The position numbers and the translations under genes were made by a program. A DNA stretch of 64,000 nucleotides, taken from NCBI GenBank assembly GCA_918807975.1, contig OU964920.1:44855979-44919978 (forward strand), given 5' to 3'. The stretch comes from Aplidium turbinatum. Its lineage: Eukaryota; Chordata; Ascidiacea; Aplousobranchia; Polyclinidae. A model generated the notes under the pieces. It was given only the letters and a program-made list of their open reading frames with translations. It was not told the DNA's origin and ran no database searches. Shown in pieces: positions 55,566 through 64,000 of the stretch. Each line of letters starts with the position of its first letter. Within the stretch, counting starts at the first letter, position 1.

Positions 55566-55868
55566 AATTTGCTTACGTTGAAAAAGTTTCAGCATGGCAC
55601 TTTGGGCCACCTTAATACTCAAATACTGCTGACATTTCTTGAACAATTCACTGTTTTTCTTATTTGAGCAAATGTTTAACCTGATATTTGCCGTAGGATT
55701 CATAGCGGCAATGCAATATGACACAGTACAGCCGTTGAGTAGCATAAATATTACAATAGTCAATAGTATGTTAATTGTGTTTCAGGCAAAATGTAGGGGT
55801 CCGCAGAATTAAAAAAATGTCTAAAGGGGTCCGTGGCAACAAAAAGGTTGGGAACCACTGAATTAGAC

Positions 55869-56426
55869 TCAGGGAGAAGTGGGCATCGGCTACTTTGAAA
55901 GTGACACGCTCTTTCTGTCGATACAATGTATTAAAATGTCGCTACTCGATACCAGTCAATGAGAAACAACCGCTGTCGCTATTGCTACTCGGACGTGGTG
56001 GGCGCTTGCGTTACTTCTACACGCTACGTTTTGTTTTCCTGACTTTACTCAATTACCTTGTGAGATCGGTATAACGGTGAAAACAGATTTGTTTACGACT
56101 GTTTGAAACAAAATGCAGATAATAAATTCGGCACCACAAAGTCACTCTCGCTTACACCACAACTTCATTGTCTTTAATTAAAAAGCGTTCCAGGTTTCCA
56201 AGTATGAGTCATACGATTCTGCTTGCCCTGGCACCAACACGTCGTTTCCGGCATCGAATTTGAAGGAGTGGACAACTAGACATGCTGTAACATCTTTCAA
56301 TAAAACATAGGAAAGAAACTACAGGAAGATTTTGCATGTAGCACTTTTTGTTGTGTACTGGTAAGTGGTAAGTTACAAACACGGACGCTCAAATCTGACT
56401 TGGCATTTTTATTTCCATTGTTGATC
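55869..56426. other. Unassigned stretch
   Basis: No open frame or repeat end is supported between the two hAT elements. Confidence 0.4.
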
Positions 56427-57031
56427 TAGGGTGGGCAACCTGCGGCTCGCGAGCCGCATGCGGCTCGTCAACATAAAGTTCGTGGCTCTTGTATTGAATC
56501 GTAACATTACAAAAAATTAAGATTATGCTTTATAAATATGTTATCTCGCGCTGTCAACCAAGTAGTGGCGCACCTAGGGTAGCCTATTGCAGTCATGACT
56601 CGGGCCATGGGCGCCACATTGACAGGAGCGCATAAATCGGTTGATAAAAATTAAAATTTGTGACTTACACTTCAAAATCTAACTTGCGCCCAATACAACA
56701 CAAAGATCAAAAAAGAGTCTCTCTTTTACTGTAGCCATTGTTAAACAATGGAACTTTGATTTTGCAAAAGCAACATTGTGCCTCTCCTGGCTCATTTTGC
56801 GTTCAGTCAGCAACAATTGGAAGTTTAGTAAAGTCGCTAAGCAGCGATTAGTTGAAGCTTAGTAGCACCAGAACTTACTTATTCATTTTTAAAAGAATTT
56901 ATAACTTTTTAAAATCAAAACATCGTGCGACCTTGACAAAAGAACACTTGGAAGAATTAATTCGCACAGCATTAGGCTAACAACTCATCGTCCAAATTTT
57001 CAGACTTTAGTGAGTCAAGTACAAAACTGAA
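56427..57031 (+). mobile_element. hAT (Charlie/SPIN-like) remnant
   Basis: The left TIR region reads TAGGGTGGGCAACCTGCGGC, then GCGAGCCGCATGCGGCTCG, the familiar start of Charlie/SPIN-type hAT elements. At 56920-57031 a hAT-type C-terminus is readable: KHRATLTKEHLEELIRTA, a frame change, then TTHRPNFQTLVSQVQ and a stop. The middle is deleted and the right TIR is missing, cut by the TTAA family 2 fragment. Confidence 0.7.
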
Positions 57032-57680
57032 GACAAGGCATTATCATCTTCGTCGGCAGCAGTGGCTGAATGGTTAGCGCTTTGGGCTCGCAGTCGAGAG
57101 CCTGCATGTTCGACTCCAGCCACCCGCACTTGCTGTTGTTTCTCTGGGCAAGAAACTTTACGATAATTGCCTCTACCCAATGATCGATTTCGAGTAATGG
57201 GTAGTACCAAATTTAAGTCATAAATAGAGTAGACAACCGGAAACAGACATTGCAGTCGGCTGCAGCGTGGGTCAGGTGTACGTCGGAAGGCGTAGACCGA
57301 TGCATAGCGCTCAAGTCCGCTTTCCCGCAATGCAGGATAAAGATAATAAAACAAACAAACAAAACATCTTTATTTTGCGATCTTTGGAACAACACACAGT
57401 GCACCGTGAAACAGAAATGCAATACATAACAACAAGTAGTCGACATAAAGCAGGGACGGGACATGTAGTCATCGAGTAAGCTGCTACGTGATCTCATAAT
57501 TTTGAGTATACAGTATCTCACAATTACTGTTTGCATCAACATTTTTTCAGCTTCTTCCAAAAGCATTTGCAGTGATACATTTCCTCAATTGCAAGTTTTG
57601 TCAATGAGAGCATTTCCATATAACGTTTATTTCGAAACTAGGTTTTTCGTGTCACTACCTAAGGGAAGATTTCTTATTGT
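57029..57680 (-). mobile_element. Fragment of TTAA family 2, split by a SINE
   Basis: 57371-57680 and about 57029-57050 match the family 2 element around 25500-25860 (reverse complement 46010-46350). The uninterrupted family sequence ATTATCATCTTTATTTTGCG shows exactly where the SINE went in. Confidence 0.8.
57051..57364 (+). repeat. tRNA-derived SINE, copy 1
   Basis: The head has box A-like GTGGCTGAATGGTTAGCGC and box B-like GTTCGACTCC. A body of about 230 bp contains GGGCAAGAAACTTTACGATA, with a tail ending AAACAAACAAACAAAA. The target duplication CATCTT lies at 57045-57050 and 57365-57370. Confidence 0.85.
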
Positions 57681-57689
57681 AACCATTTG

Positions 57690-60120
57690 CTGCAGTTTTT
57701 ATCGTTTCTGCTCGGATTTTAACAATTTCTCCATCGCTGGAAAGCACGATTATATATCTACCCGAATCAATTAAACACAAGCATAAGATAAGTAGGCTAC
57801 CGTACTAGCTTTATCTTGTGATAACTTAAACTTCACCAACTTGTACCGAATCTCAGCTATTTAATTTTTACAATAAAATCATTAATCTTTTGCAAACTAA
57901 AAGAATATGTTTTGCTTCATGCACCTGAAAAGTTTCAGGTTTATATTCTATCTACAAAACGAGCAATCGTCGTTCAAACTTACTCGCCCGTCGAAGCTTT
58001 TTTCCAATGCATTTTAAAGGCGAATCGATCCTTATTGAATATAAGCCACCCCTTGTTTGCTGTGATCGGTAAATAGTGCTTCCACTAAACTTGCTGTAGA
58101 TTTCTCGTTTCGGCTTGGATTTTAACAATTTTGCCATCGTTGGAAAGCACGATTATACATCTACCCGAATCAATTAGCTACAAATCCAAAACATTAGTAC
58201 AATTTTTATCTTGTGATAACCTAAACTTCACCAACTTGTACCGATTCTCAGCAATTTAATTTTTACAATAAAATCATTAATCCTTTGCAAATAAAAAGAA
58301 TATGTCTTGCTTTATGCACCCAGAAAGTTTCAGGTTTATATCTTATCTACAAATCGAGCAATCGTTGTTCAAACGTAGTCCCTCGGCGACACTTTTTTTC
58401 CCAATGCATTGTAAGTAGGCTAAAGGCGAATCGATCCTTATTCAGTATAAGCCATCCCTTGTTTGCTGTGATCGATAAATAGTCCTTCCATTTAAAGTGC
58501 TGTAGTTTTCTCATTTCAGGTCGGATTTTAACAATTTTGCCATTGTTGGAAAGCACGATCATACATCTACCTGAATCAATTAGCTACAAATCCAAAAGAA
58601 GTACTATTTTTATCAAGTGATAACTTAAACTTCACCAACTTGCACCAATTCTCAGCAATTTAATTTTTACAATAAAATTATTATTTTTTTGCAAACGAAA
58701 AGACTATGTCTTGTTTTATCCACCTGAAAAGTGTCTAAATTATATCTTATCTACAAAACGAGCAATCGTCGTTCAAACTTAATCGACTGGCGAAGCTTTT
58801 TTCCAATAGGCCTACATTTTAAAGGCGAATCGATCATTCTTCACTCTTCAGTATGAGCCACCCCTTGTTTGCTGTGATCGATAAATAGTCCTTCCACTGA
58901 ACATGTTGTAGGTTGTAGCTTTCTCATTTCGGGTCGGATTTTAACAATTTTGCCATCGTTGGAAAGCACGATTATATATCTACCTGAATCAATTAAACAC
59001 AAGCACAAAGTAAGTAGGCTACCGTACTAGCTTTATCTTGTGATAACTTAAACTTCACCAACTTGTACCGATTCTCAGCTATTTAATTTTTACAATAAAA
59101 TCATAAAATCTTTGTAAACTAAAAGAATGTGTCTTGCTTTATGCACCTAGAAAGTTTCAGGTTTATATCTGGTCACAGCGGTAAACCATAATCTCTTTGT
59201 GGGAAAATTGTAACATAAGATTCCCGAATCCGTTCGTCTGAATGTAATGACCGAACAAGAAACACTCCTTTGAAACGTCTTTTCAAACTTGTATTTCTGT
59301 AAAATTAGCCCGCGGCTATCGAAATCGAGATGCAACGCCGTACACCTCTAAAAAACTGTCACTACAGAACAAACTACTTAGATAAAAGACGGAAAATTTG
59401 TCCAGCTAGCAAGCACCAAGCAAACAGTTAAACTTGCGACTGACTTCCAACAAACAATTTTACGAATGACTAGAATAATTTGCGATATCTCAAATGCACG
59501 TACACAGTAACTGTGACGCAATAATGAAAGACATTGTCACGCAATTCAAACCCGTGTTCAAAGCGGCTGATGCAATATTTCATCAGGTCTTACGAACGAT
59601 GGTGCAATATTTGGACATTTTCTAGCAATTTCCATGACGTAAGATGCCAGCTAGGTTAAGTAGACCATAACGGTTTTTATATGACGTTTGATTTGGTGAA
59701 CAATTGGCTGGAACAATATCTTATCTACAAAACGAACATCCGTCTTTCAAACGTAGCCCCTCGGCTACACTTTTTTTCCCAATGCATTGTAAGTAAAGGC
59801 GAATCGATCCTAATTCAGTATAAGCTACCCCTTGTTTGCTGTGATCGATAAGTAGTCCTTCCATTTAAAGTGCTGTAGCTTTCTCATTTCTGCTCGGATT
59901 TTAACAATTTTTCCAGCGTTGGAAAGTACGATTATTCATCTACCCGAATCAATTAAATACAAGCACAAAGTAAATACTAGTTTTGTCTTGTGATAACTTA
60001 AACTTCACCAACTTTTACCGATTCTCAGCAATTTAATTTTTACAATAAAATCATTAATCTTTTGCAAACTAAAAGAAAATGTCTTGCTTTATGTCCCTGA
60101 AAAGTTTTAGGCTCATAGCC
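57690..60120. repeat. Tandem array of about 400-bp units, five copies
   Basis: The phrase GGATTTTAACAATTT recurs at 57714, 58117, 58523, 58936 and 59896. The spacings are 403, 406, 413 and 960 bp; the last becomes about 409 after removing the solo LTR and one duplication. Each unit also carries CCTTGTTTGCTGTGATCG and CTTGTGATAACTTAAACTTC. Copies differ by roughly a tenth by eye. No coding sequence is seen. Confidence 0.9.
59170..59715 (-). mobile_element. Solo BEL LTR
   Basis: It starts TGGTCACAGCGG and ends GGCTGGAACA, with target duplication ATATC at 59165-59169 and 59716-59720. It is the same family as the LTRs of the 10.6-16.6 kb element but more diverged, so older. It is inserted in the fourth unit of the tandem array. 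Confidence 0.9.
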
Positions 60121-60299
60121 TTCCTACCCATACAAATAAAACATATTTGTCTGTTAATGACTATTGAAGCTTTATCGTGTTTAAATTTTAAAGTGATCCC
60201 AGAACATAGACTACTTATTTTGTTGTTGAGTAGCCCTAAAAAGGACTGTTTTGGTAGCCCTAACCAGGACTATTTGTGTAGCCCTAAAATGAGCTTTTA

Positions 60300-60649
60300 A
60301 ATATATGAGCGCTGGGGATACTACAGCAGCGGGTATGATTCCGCTATGGCTCGAATAGCTTCTGGAAAATACTGTTCACGCGCGAATTGGTGTTTCCTCA
60401 TGAATTCATCCAAATAACCAGGAATCATATCCCTGCTGGTACCTCCATTTTTTTAAGCTTCCTCTTGCTTTTCAGCCACAGGTTTTCTATGTGATTGGTG
60501 TGAGCCCCTGTGGCTGATACGTAGGCTACCGATAACGGTGATTCACCGTTTGGTGCAGATAACCAATATCTAAAAAATGCAAAATAAAGTGCTGTGTAAT
60601 AAATTTTTAAATTAAAAGGCTGACTACAAAACGTTTCATTCACCTGCAA
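60300..60649 (-). pseudogene. Merlin (IS1016/IS1595-like) transposase C-terminal remnant
   Basis: On the minus strand: SATGAHTNHIENLWLKSKRK (about 60520-60460), then IPGYLDEFMRKHQFAREQ (about 60430-60375). This is the C-terminal TGxHTxxIExxWxxxK...YLxEFMWR block of IS1595-type transposases, which includes the last acidic catalytic residue (E in IEN). Terminal repeats were not found and the rest of the protein is missing. Confidence 0.75.
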
Positions 60650-61358
60650 ACTAGCATGCTAAATGATTGTGTTGACATAATTCGTTTAGACGTATATAAC
60701 CATAAAACCATACACCCGTATGAATAGCTGGGTTACTGATTGGTTGTTGGTTACTGTCATAGCCGTACGAGACCAAACCATTTTTTGGGGGGGGGGGGCA
60801 GAACGTAAATTTGCCCAAATCTGCACGCTTTTATAGAAATTTCCCAAATATAATGTATGCGGTGCATGATAGACAGTGAAAAACTAACATAACAAGATCA
60901 CCAACTAGCTAGAATTTCTTACCAAAGTAATCAAGATAGAACAACTGAATTCATCTTTGAAGATACCTTGAATCTGGGGTTTTTGTTTTCGGTCATTGAC
61001 CGATTTTTTTAACAAAATGTTCGAAAAAAATATAGTCAATTCGGTCAAAATGTCCGAAAAAATGTATAGTCAGTTGACTATATATGACCAAAAATGACTA
61101 AAAATGACCGAAATAAATAATATTGATCGAATTTTTTCAAGTCATTTCAGACAAATGATCAAAAAGTCTCAGCGAAAAAAAACAGCCTTGCTTGTGCATT
61201 GCTCGATGCTTCTGCACCTTGGCATGGTAAGTAGGAGTAACAAATATTGTTTTACACACCACAAATAAAAAACAACCCCACTTAAATATTCTGTATAAAA
61301 AGTATAAGGTAGGCTACTGGTTAAAATTAGACCTACCGGTATATAGACCAAGTGCACT
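60650..61358. other. Low-complexity stretch, no gene
   Basis: Contains a run of about 13 G near 60785-60799 and, at 61010-61165, many diverged short words such as GACCGAAA, TATAGTCA and their complements. No coding sequence is seen. Confidence 0.5.
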
Positions 61359-61366
61359 GATTAATA

Positions 61367-61773
61367 GCGGAATGGCCCGTTTAGGCGAGTCCGATTCGGC
61401 GAGTCCGATTCGGCGAGTCCAATTCGGCTAGTCCGATTCGGCGAGAGCCCTTTTCGGCGAGTTCCCTATTCGACGATTTTTTGAAATATTTTTTTTTAAT
61501 TATTGGGTACCGTAGCCTAATTATCATTGCCGTTTTAGGAGTTGGGGTTAGAGGTAAAGGTTAGCGGTTAGGGGTTGGAGTCAGGGGTTAGGGTCTTATT
61601 TCAACGTTTAACGATGTTAAAACGATGTAAAAGCGGCAATGATAATTAGGCTACGGTAACTGATAATTTAAAAAAAAAAATTCAAAAAAATCGCCGAATG
61701 GGGAACTCGCCGAAAAGGGCTCTCGCCGAATAGGGCACTCGCCGAATTGGACTCGCCGAATAGTAGCAGACCC
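61367..61773 (+). mobile_element. Element C: TCCGATTCGG family, telomere-like core
   Basis: The 8-bp duplication GATTAATA lies at 61359-61366 and 61774-61781. The left end GCGGAATGGCCCGTTT is followed by about five words GGCGAGTCCGATTC. The right end carries the inverted array and ends GAATAGTAGCAGACCC. An inner inverted pair TACCGTAGCCTAATTATCAT (about 61508) and its complement (about 61635-61660) flank a G-rich run of GGTTAGGG-like words at 61538-61590. Confidence 0.88.
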
Positions 61774-61883
61774 GATTAATAATAGACCTTGAAGTTGAAA
61801 CAATGGAGCCTGTCTGCAGTTATATGATTACACAAATCATATCAGCAACAGGAAATATATTAGTACTTAGTAAAATGTACTGT

Positions 61884-62196
61884 ATTGTTTTTTTTTGTTT
61901 GTTTATCTTTATCCTGCATTGCGGGAAAGCGGACTTGAGCGCTATGCATCGGTGTACACCTTCCGACGTACACCTGACCCACGCTGCAGCCGACGACAAT
62001 GTCTGTTTCCGGTTGTCTACTCTGCTTATGACTTAAATTTGGAACTACCCATTACTCGAAATCGATCACTGGTTAGAGGCAATTATCGTAAAGTTTCTTG
62101 CCCAGAGAAACAACAGCAGGTGCGGGTGGCTGGAGTCGAACACGCAGGCTCTCGACTGTGAGCCCAACGCGCTAACCACTCGGCCACTGCTGCCGA
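61884..62196 (-). repeat. tRNA-derived SINE, copy 2
   Basis: Reverse complement of the SINE at 57051-57364, with the same head (GGCCGAGTGGTTAGCGCG), body and an A-rich tail seen here as TTTGTTTGTTTATC on the left. Confidence 0.85.
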
Positions 62197-62250
62197 CTGT
62201 TTGCCACTGTTGCCACTGCCACTGCTGCCACTGTTGTTTGTGTTCACTGC
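62190..62250. repeat. TGCCAC-type microsatellite
   Basis: Imperfect repeats of TGCCACTG/TGTTGCCAC directly after the SINE head. Confidence 0.75.
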
Positions 62251-63160
62251 AGGAGTGCAAGTATACATATATACAAGAATCATTTAATGAGAATTACACT
62301 TACAGGCAAGAAAATATACCCACCTAATTTTCTAATAGTACACCGAAGCATTCTCTGAAAGGAAATTTTGAAATTGAGTATATTTGTAATTGGACAATAT
62401 AAATACACTCATGATAATATAATAAAACCCAAGTTTGCACATTTTACTTTAGATTCTAGGATGTCTCACCCTAATTAAGCATCTTTTTGAATGAAATTAA
62501 GATAGGCATACACATTCAGATATAATGTTTTAGGTATGTTGCTTTCATAGTCAAATTTCTGCAGTATTGCAGGCGGTTGCTAACTGCTGACACCAGAACC
62601 AAGGGCTATACATCTGCAGTAAACTATAGTACGGTACACATAACCAATGCATGCCGTCGTGCAGCAGTAACTCTTGAATGCTTGAGCTAAAAACTATAAA
62701 AATATGCTTTCTACATCATCACAAGAAACACTTTCTATGCATGCAGCTTGCCAACATTTTTTTGCAACCAGAAAAAGCAGGTCAACTTAATGCAAACAAC
62801 TGGATCTGTCTCCACAGAACAGATGTTAAGATATTAATGAAAAAAAGTAGAGCTGCCATGTTCACACAAGATCTTGCAAAGCAAATATTTTGCCAGCTTG
62901 CATGGCAGGTTTTGAGTTTGGAAAGCTTTGAAATAAATGAATATATTATGATTGGTTTGAGATTATATATTTCAGCCGTAGCATTTTAAATGTTGGTGAA
63001 ATTAACATGACACAGTTGCATAAACAAACTAAATATTTTATTTTTATTTTGGGGCGCAACTGTATCACTTTAATTTGGGTAGTTTTATAAAAGTAACCAA
63101 ACAAAGCTAAACAACACCACAACATTAACGTTACATTTAACAGGTATAACATTTTTTGTT
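62251..63160. other. Mostly unassigned stretch
   Basis: Apart from the open frame at 62678-62989, nothing is recognised. Confidence 0.4.
62678..62989 (+). CDS. Short open frame, possible BEN-domain fragment
   Basis: The translation has WICLHRTDVKILMKKSRAAM, then FTQDLAKQIF. This loosely resembles the opening helices of BEN domains (hydrophobic-L-x3-DV ... RxLLxxIF), which bind DNA or proteins and also occur in some mobile elements. No upstream exon, domain end or splice sites are evident. It may be a decayed exon, an element fragment or chance. Confidence 0.3.
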   Translation: MLELKTIKICFLHHHKKHFLCMQLANIFLQPEKAGQLNANNWICLHRTDVKILMKKSRAAMFTQDLAKQIFCQLAWQVLSLESFEINEYIMIGLRLYISAVAF

Positions 63161-63162
63161 AA

Positions 63163-63564
63163 ATGTTGTACGTGGAAGCGGGCGGTGCTGATCTGCGCCC
63201 TGACATTGTCCTGCAACGCTCTGACGGTGTCACGGTTGTATGTGACGTCACTTGCCCGTTCGACTACGGCGCGGATTCCCTTCGAAAAGCCGCCGACAGG
63301 AAACACGACAAGTACGGCGAGTTATGTGTAAACATATTGGAAGACAGGAAGCGCCCTTGCAGGGACGTCCTGTCACTTCCGTTCGTCGTAGGCTCCCTCG
63401 GGAGCTATGCTCCGTTGAGCTCTCGGGCTTTGGCGGCCTTGGGTGTTCCTGCTCGTGGGGTAGCAGAGGCGGCTAGAAAAGTGGCCTCCCTCTCAATCGA
63501 AGGTTCCCTCCGTGTCTGGAAAGCATGGAACGCCGGGCTCACTCGTGGAGGGGCTACGTCATAG
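63163..63564 (+). pseudogene. R2-type LINE, C-terminal restriction-like endonuclease
   Basis: The translation has LRPDIVLQRSDGVTVVCDVT followed by CPFDYG and ADRKHDKYGEL. This is the RPD-x(10-14)-DVTxPF ... K-x3-Y arrangement of the restriction-like endonuclease of R2/NeSL-class LINEs, and the frame ends with its own stop at 63562-63564. The stretch is markedly GC-richer than its surroundings. The element is cut off at about 63150, as 5'-truncated LINEs usually are. The nearest clade and target preference are unknown; the site is not rDNA. Confidence 0.75.
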
Positions 63565-64000
63565 AAAAGACGATTCCAGCGACCAGAAGCTCTGCAGTAA
63601 GCATCCGAGCGCGCAAGACAGAAACCACCTCAAAACCCGCCAGTAATTGTGTGACGTCATAGTATGTTAAATCCATTGTTTCATTATCAATTTATCTGTA
63701 AACAATTGTCGTTTCATCAGCATGCTGCAGCTCAATGAAGAATTCAATCATCATCAATAAAATAAAATAGCAATATATGAATTAAGTATATATTGCATAT
63801 CGTGAATGGACTCATATCATCTATCAATGACGTAATATCATTAACAATACTGGATCTGTATTTTCATATTTCAATATTCTAGAATATCACACACCACCTT
63901 CTCCCGATATGCTGCTCTTTCCCGCTCGGATCAACCTCGCGTTGCTTTTAACTCATCGATAAACATGATTTCCCGATCAACTCGATGCAACCTCAAAAGT
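63565..64000. other. R2-type LINE 3' UTR and following DNA
   Basis: The first part is probably the LINE 3' UTR; its end is not clear (an AATAAAATAAAATAG run near 63757-63772 is a candidate). No further coding region is seen up to the window end. Confidence 0.4.

Larger units (their letters stand above)
54558..55860 (+). mobile_element. hAT element, ZBED-like transposase, split by element B
   Basis: The TIRs CAGTGGTTCCCAACC and GGTTGGGAACCACTG are perfect over 15 bp. The 8-bp duplication AATTAGAC lies at 54550-54557 and 55861-55868. It has an internally deleted transposase. Confidence 0.92.

Noticed and set aside
57055-57125. A tRNA gene
   Set aside because: Box A and B are present, but the acceptor arm does not pair, a SINE body and tail follow, and a diverged copy occurs at 61884-62196.
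57690-60120. A CRISPR-like array
   Set aside because: Units are about 400 bp with diverged copies and no short conserved repeat with unique spacers. This is an animal tandem repeat.
60300-60649. Bacterial contamination (IS1595-like transposase)
   Set aside because: The flanking DNA is typical of the rest of the window and Merlin elements are known in animals.

Overview
The window is animal nuclear DNA: AT-rich, intron-containing and crowded with eukaryotic transposable elements. The only host gene I can support encodes a secreted ficolin-like lectin (signal peptide, short collagen run, coiled coil, fibrinogen-like domain). That architecture, together with Merlin, piggyBac, hAT, BEL/Pao, Gypsy and R2-like elements, points to a marine invertebrate deuterostome. 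An ascidian tunicate is my best guess, but the species cannot be read from the sequence.

Gene layout. The lectin gene runs on the + strand from 3255 to 53912. I find eight coding exons (about 0.9 kb, about 300 residues) spread over about 50.7 kb. Their phases chain correctly from exon 1 through exon 7. The last junction is odd: no AG acceptor precedes the final exon in a usable frame. The introns are largely mobile DNA.
- Intron 1 holds a TTAA-element fragment, a DNA transposon with about 105-bp terminal inverted repeats and a piggyBac MITE inside it.
- Intron 2 is one LINE fossil split by a TTAA MITE (itself split by another element) and by a whole-length BEL element.
- Intron 3 holds a Gypsy element that looks whole except that a 3.2-kb TTAA element sits in its 3' LTR, then a hAT MITE split by one piggyBac that is split by a second.
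- Intron 4 holds a 5.6-kb element with long inverted ends and a fossil of a poorly known repeat-protein family, then an inverted second copy of the 3.2-kb TTAA element.
- Intron 5 holds one TTAA MITE.

Flanks. The left end (1-1280) is a BEL/Pao fossil interrupted by a younger BEL LTR. Right of the lectin gene lie two hAT fossils, a fragment of the 3.2-kb TTAA element carrying a SINE, a tandem array of about 400-bp units with a solo BEL LTR in it, a Merlin remnant, a second SINE copy and the 3' end of an R2-type LINE.

Most notable points: (1) the 38.13-43.69 kb element as a candidate undescribed transposon class; (2) three non-autonomous elements (9295-10365, 55203-55395, 61367-61773) with one architecture: 8-9 bp target duplications, inverted arrays of a short word at both ends and, in two of them, a telomere-like core; (3) a Gypsy element whose primer-binding site is perfectly complementary to its own LTR, implying Tf1-like self-priming; (4) the missing AG acceptor in the lectin gene; (5) exon 4 lying between two 3.2-kb inverted repeats.

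All family calls are by eye from motifs. No database was searched.
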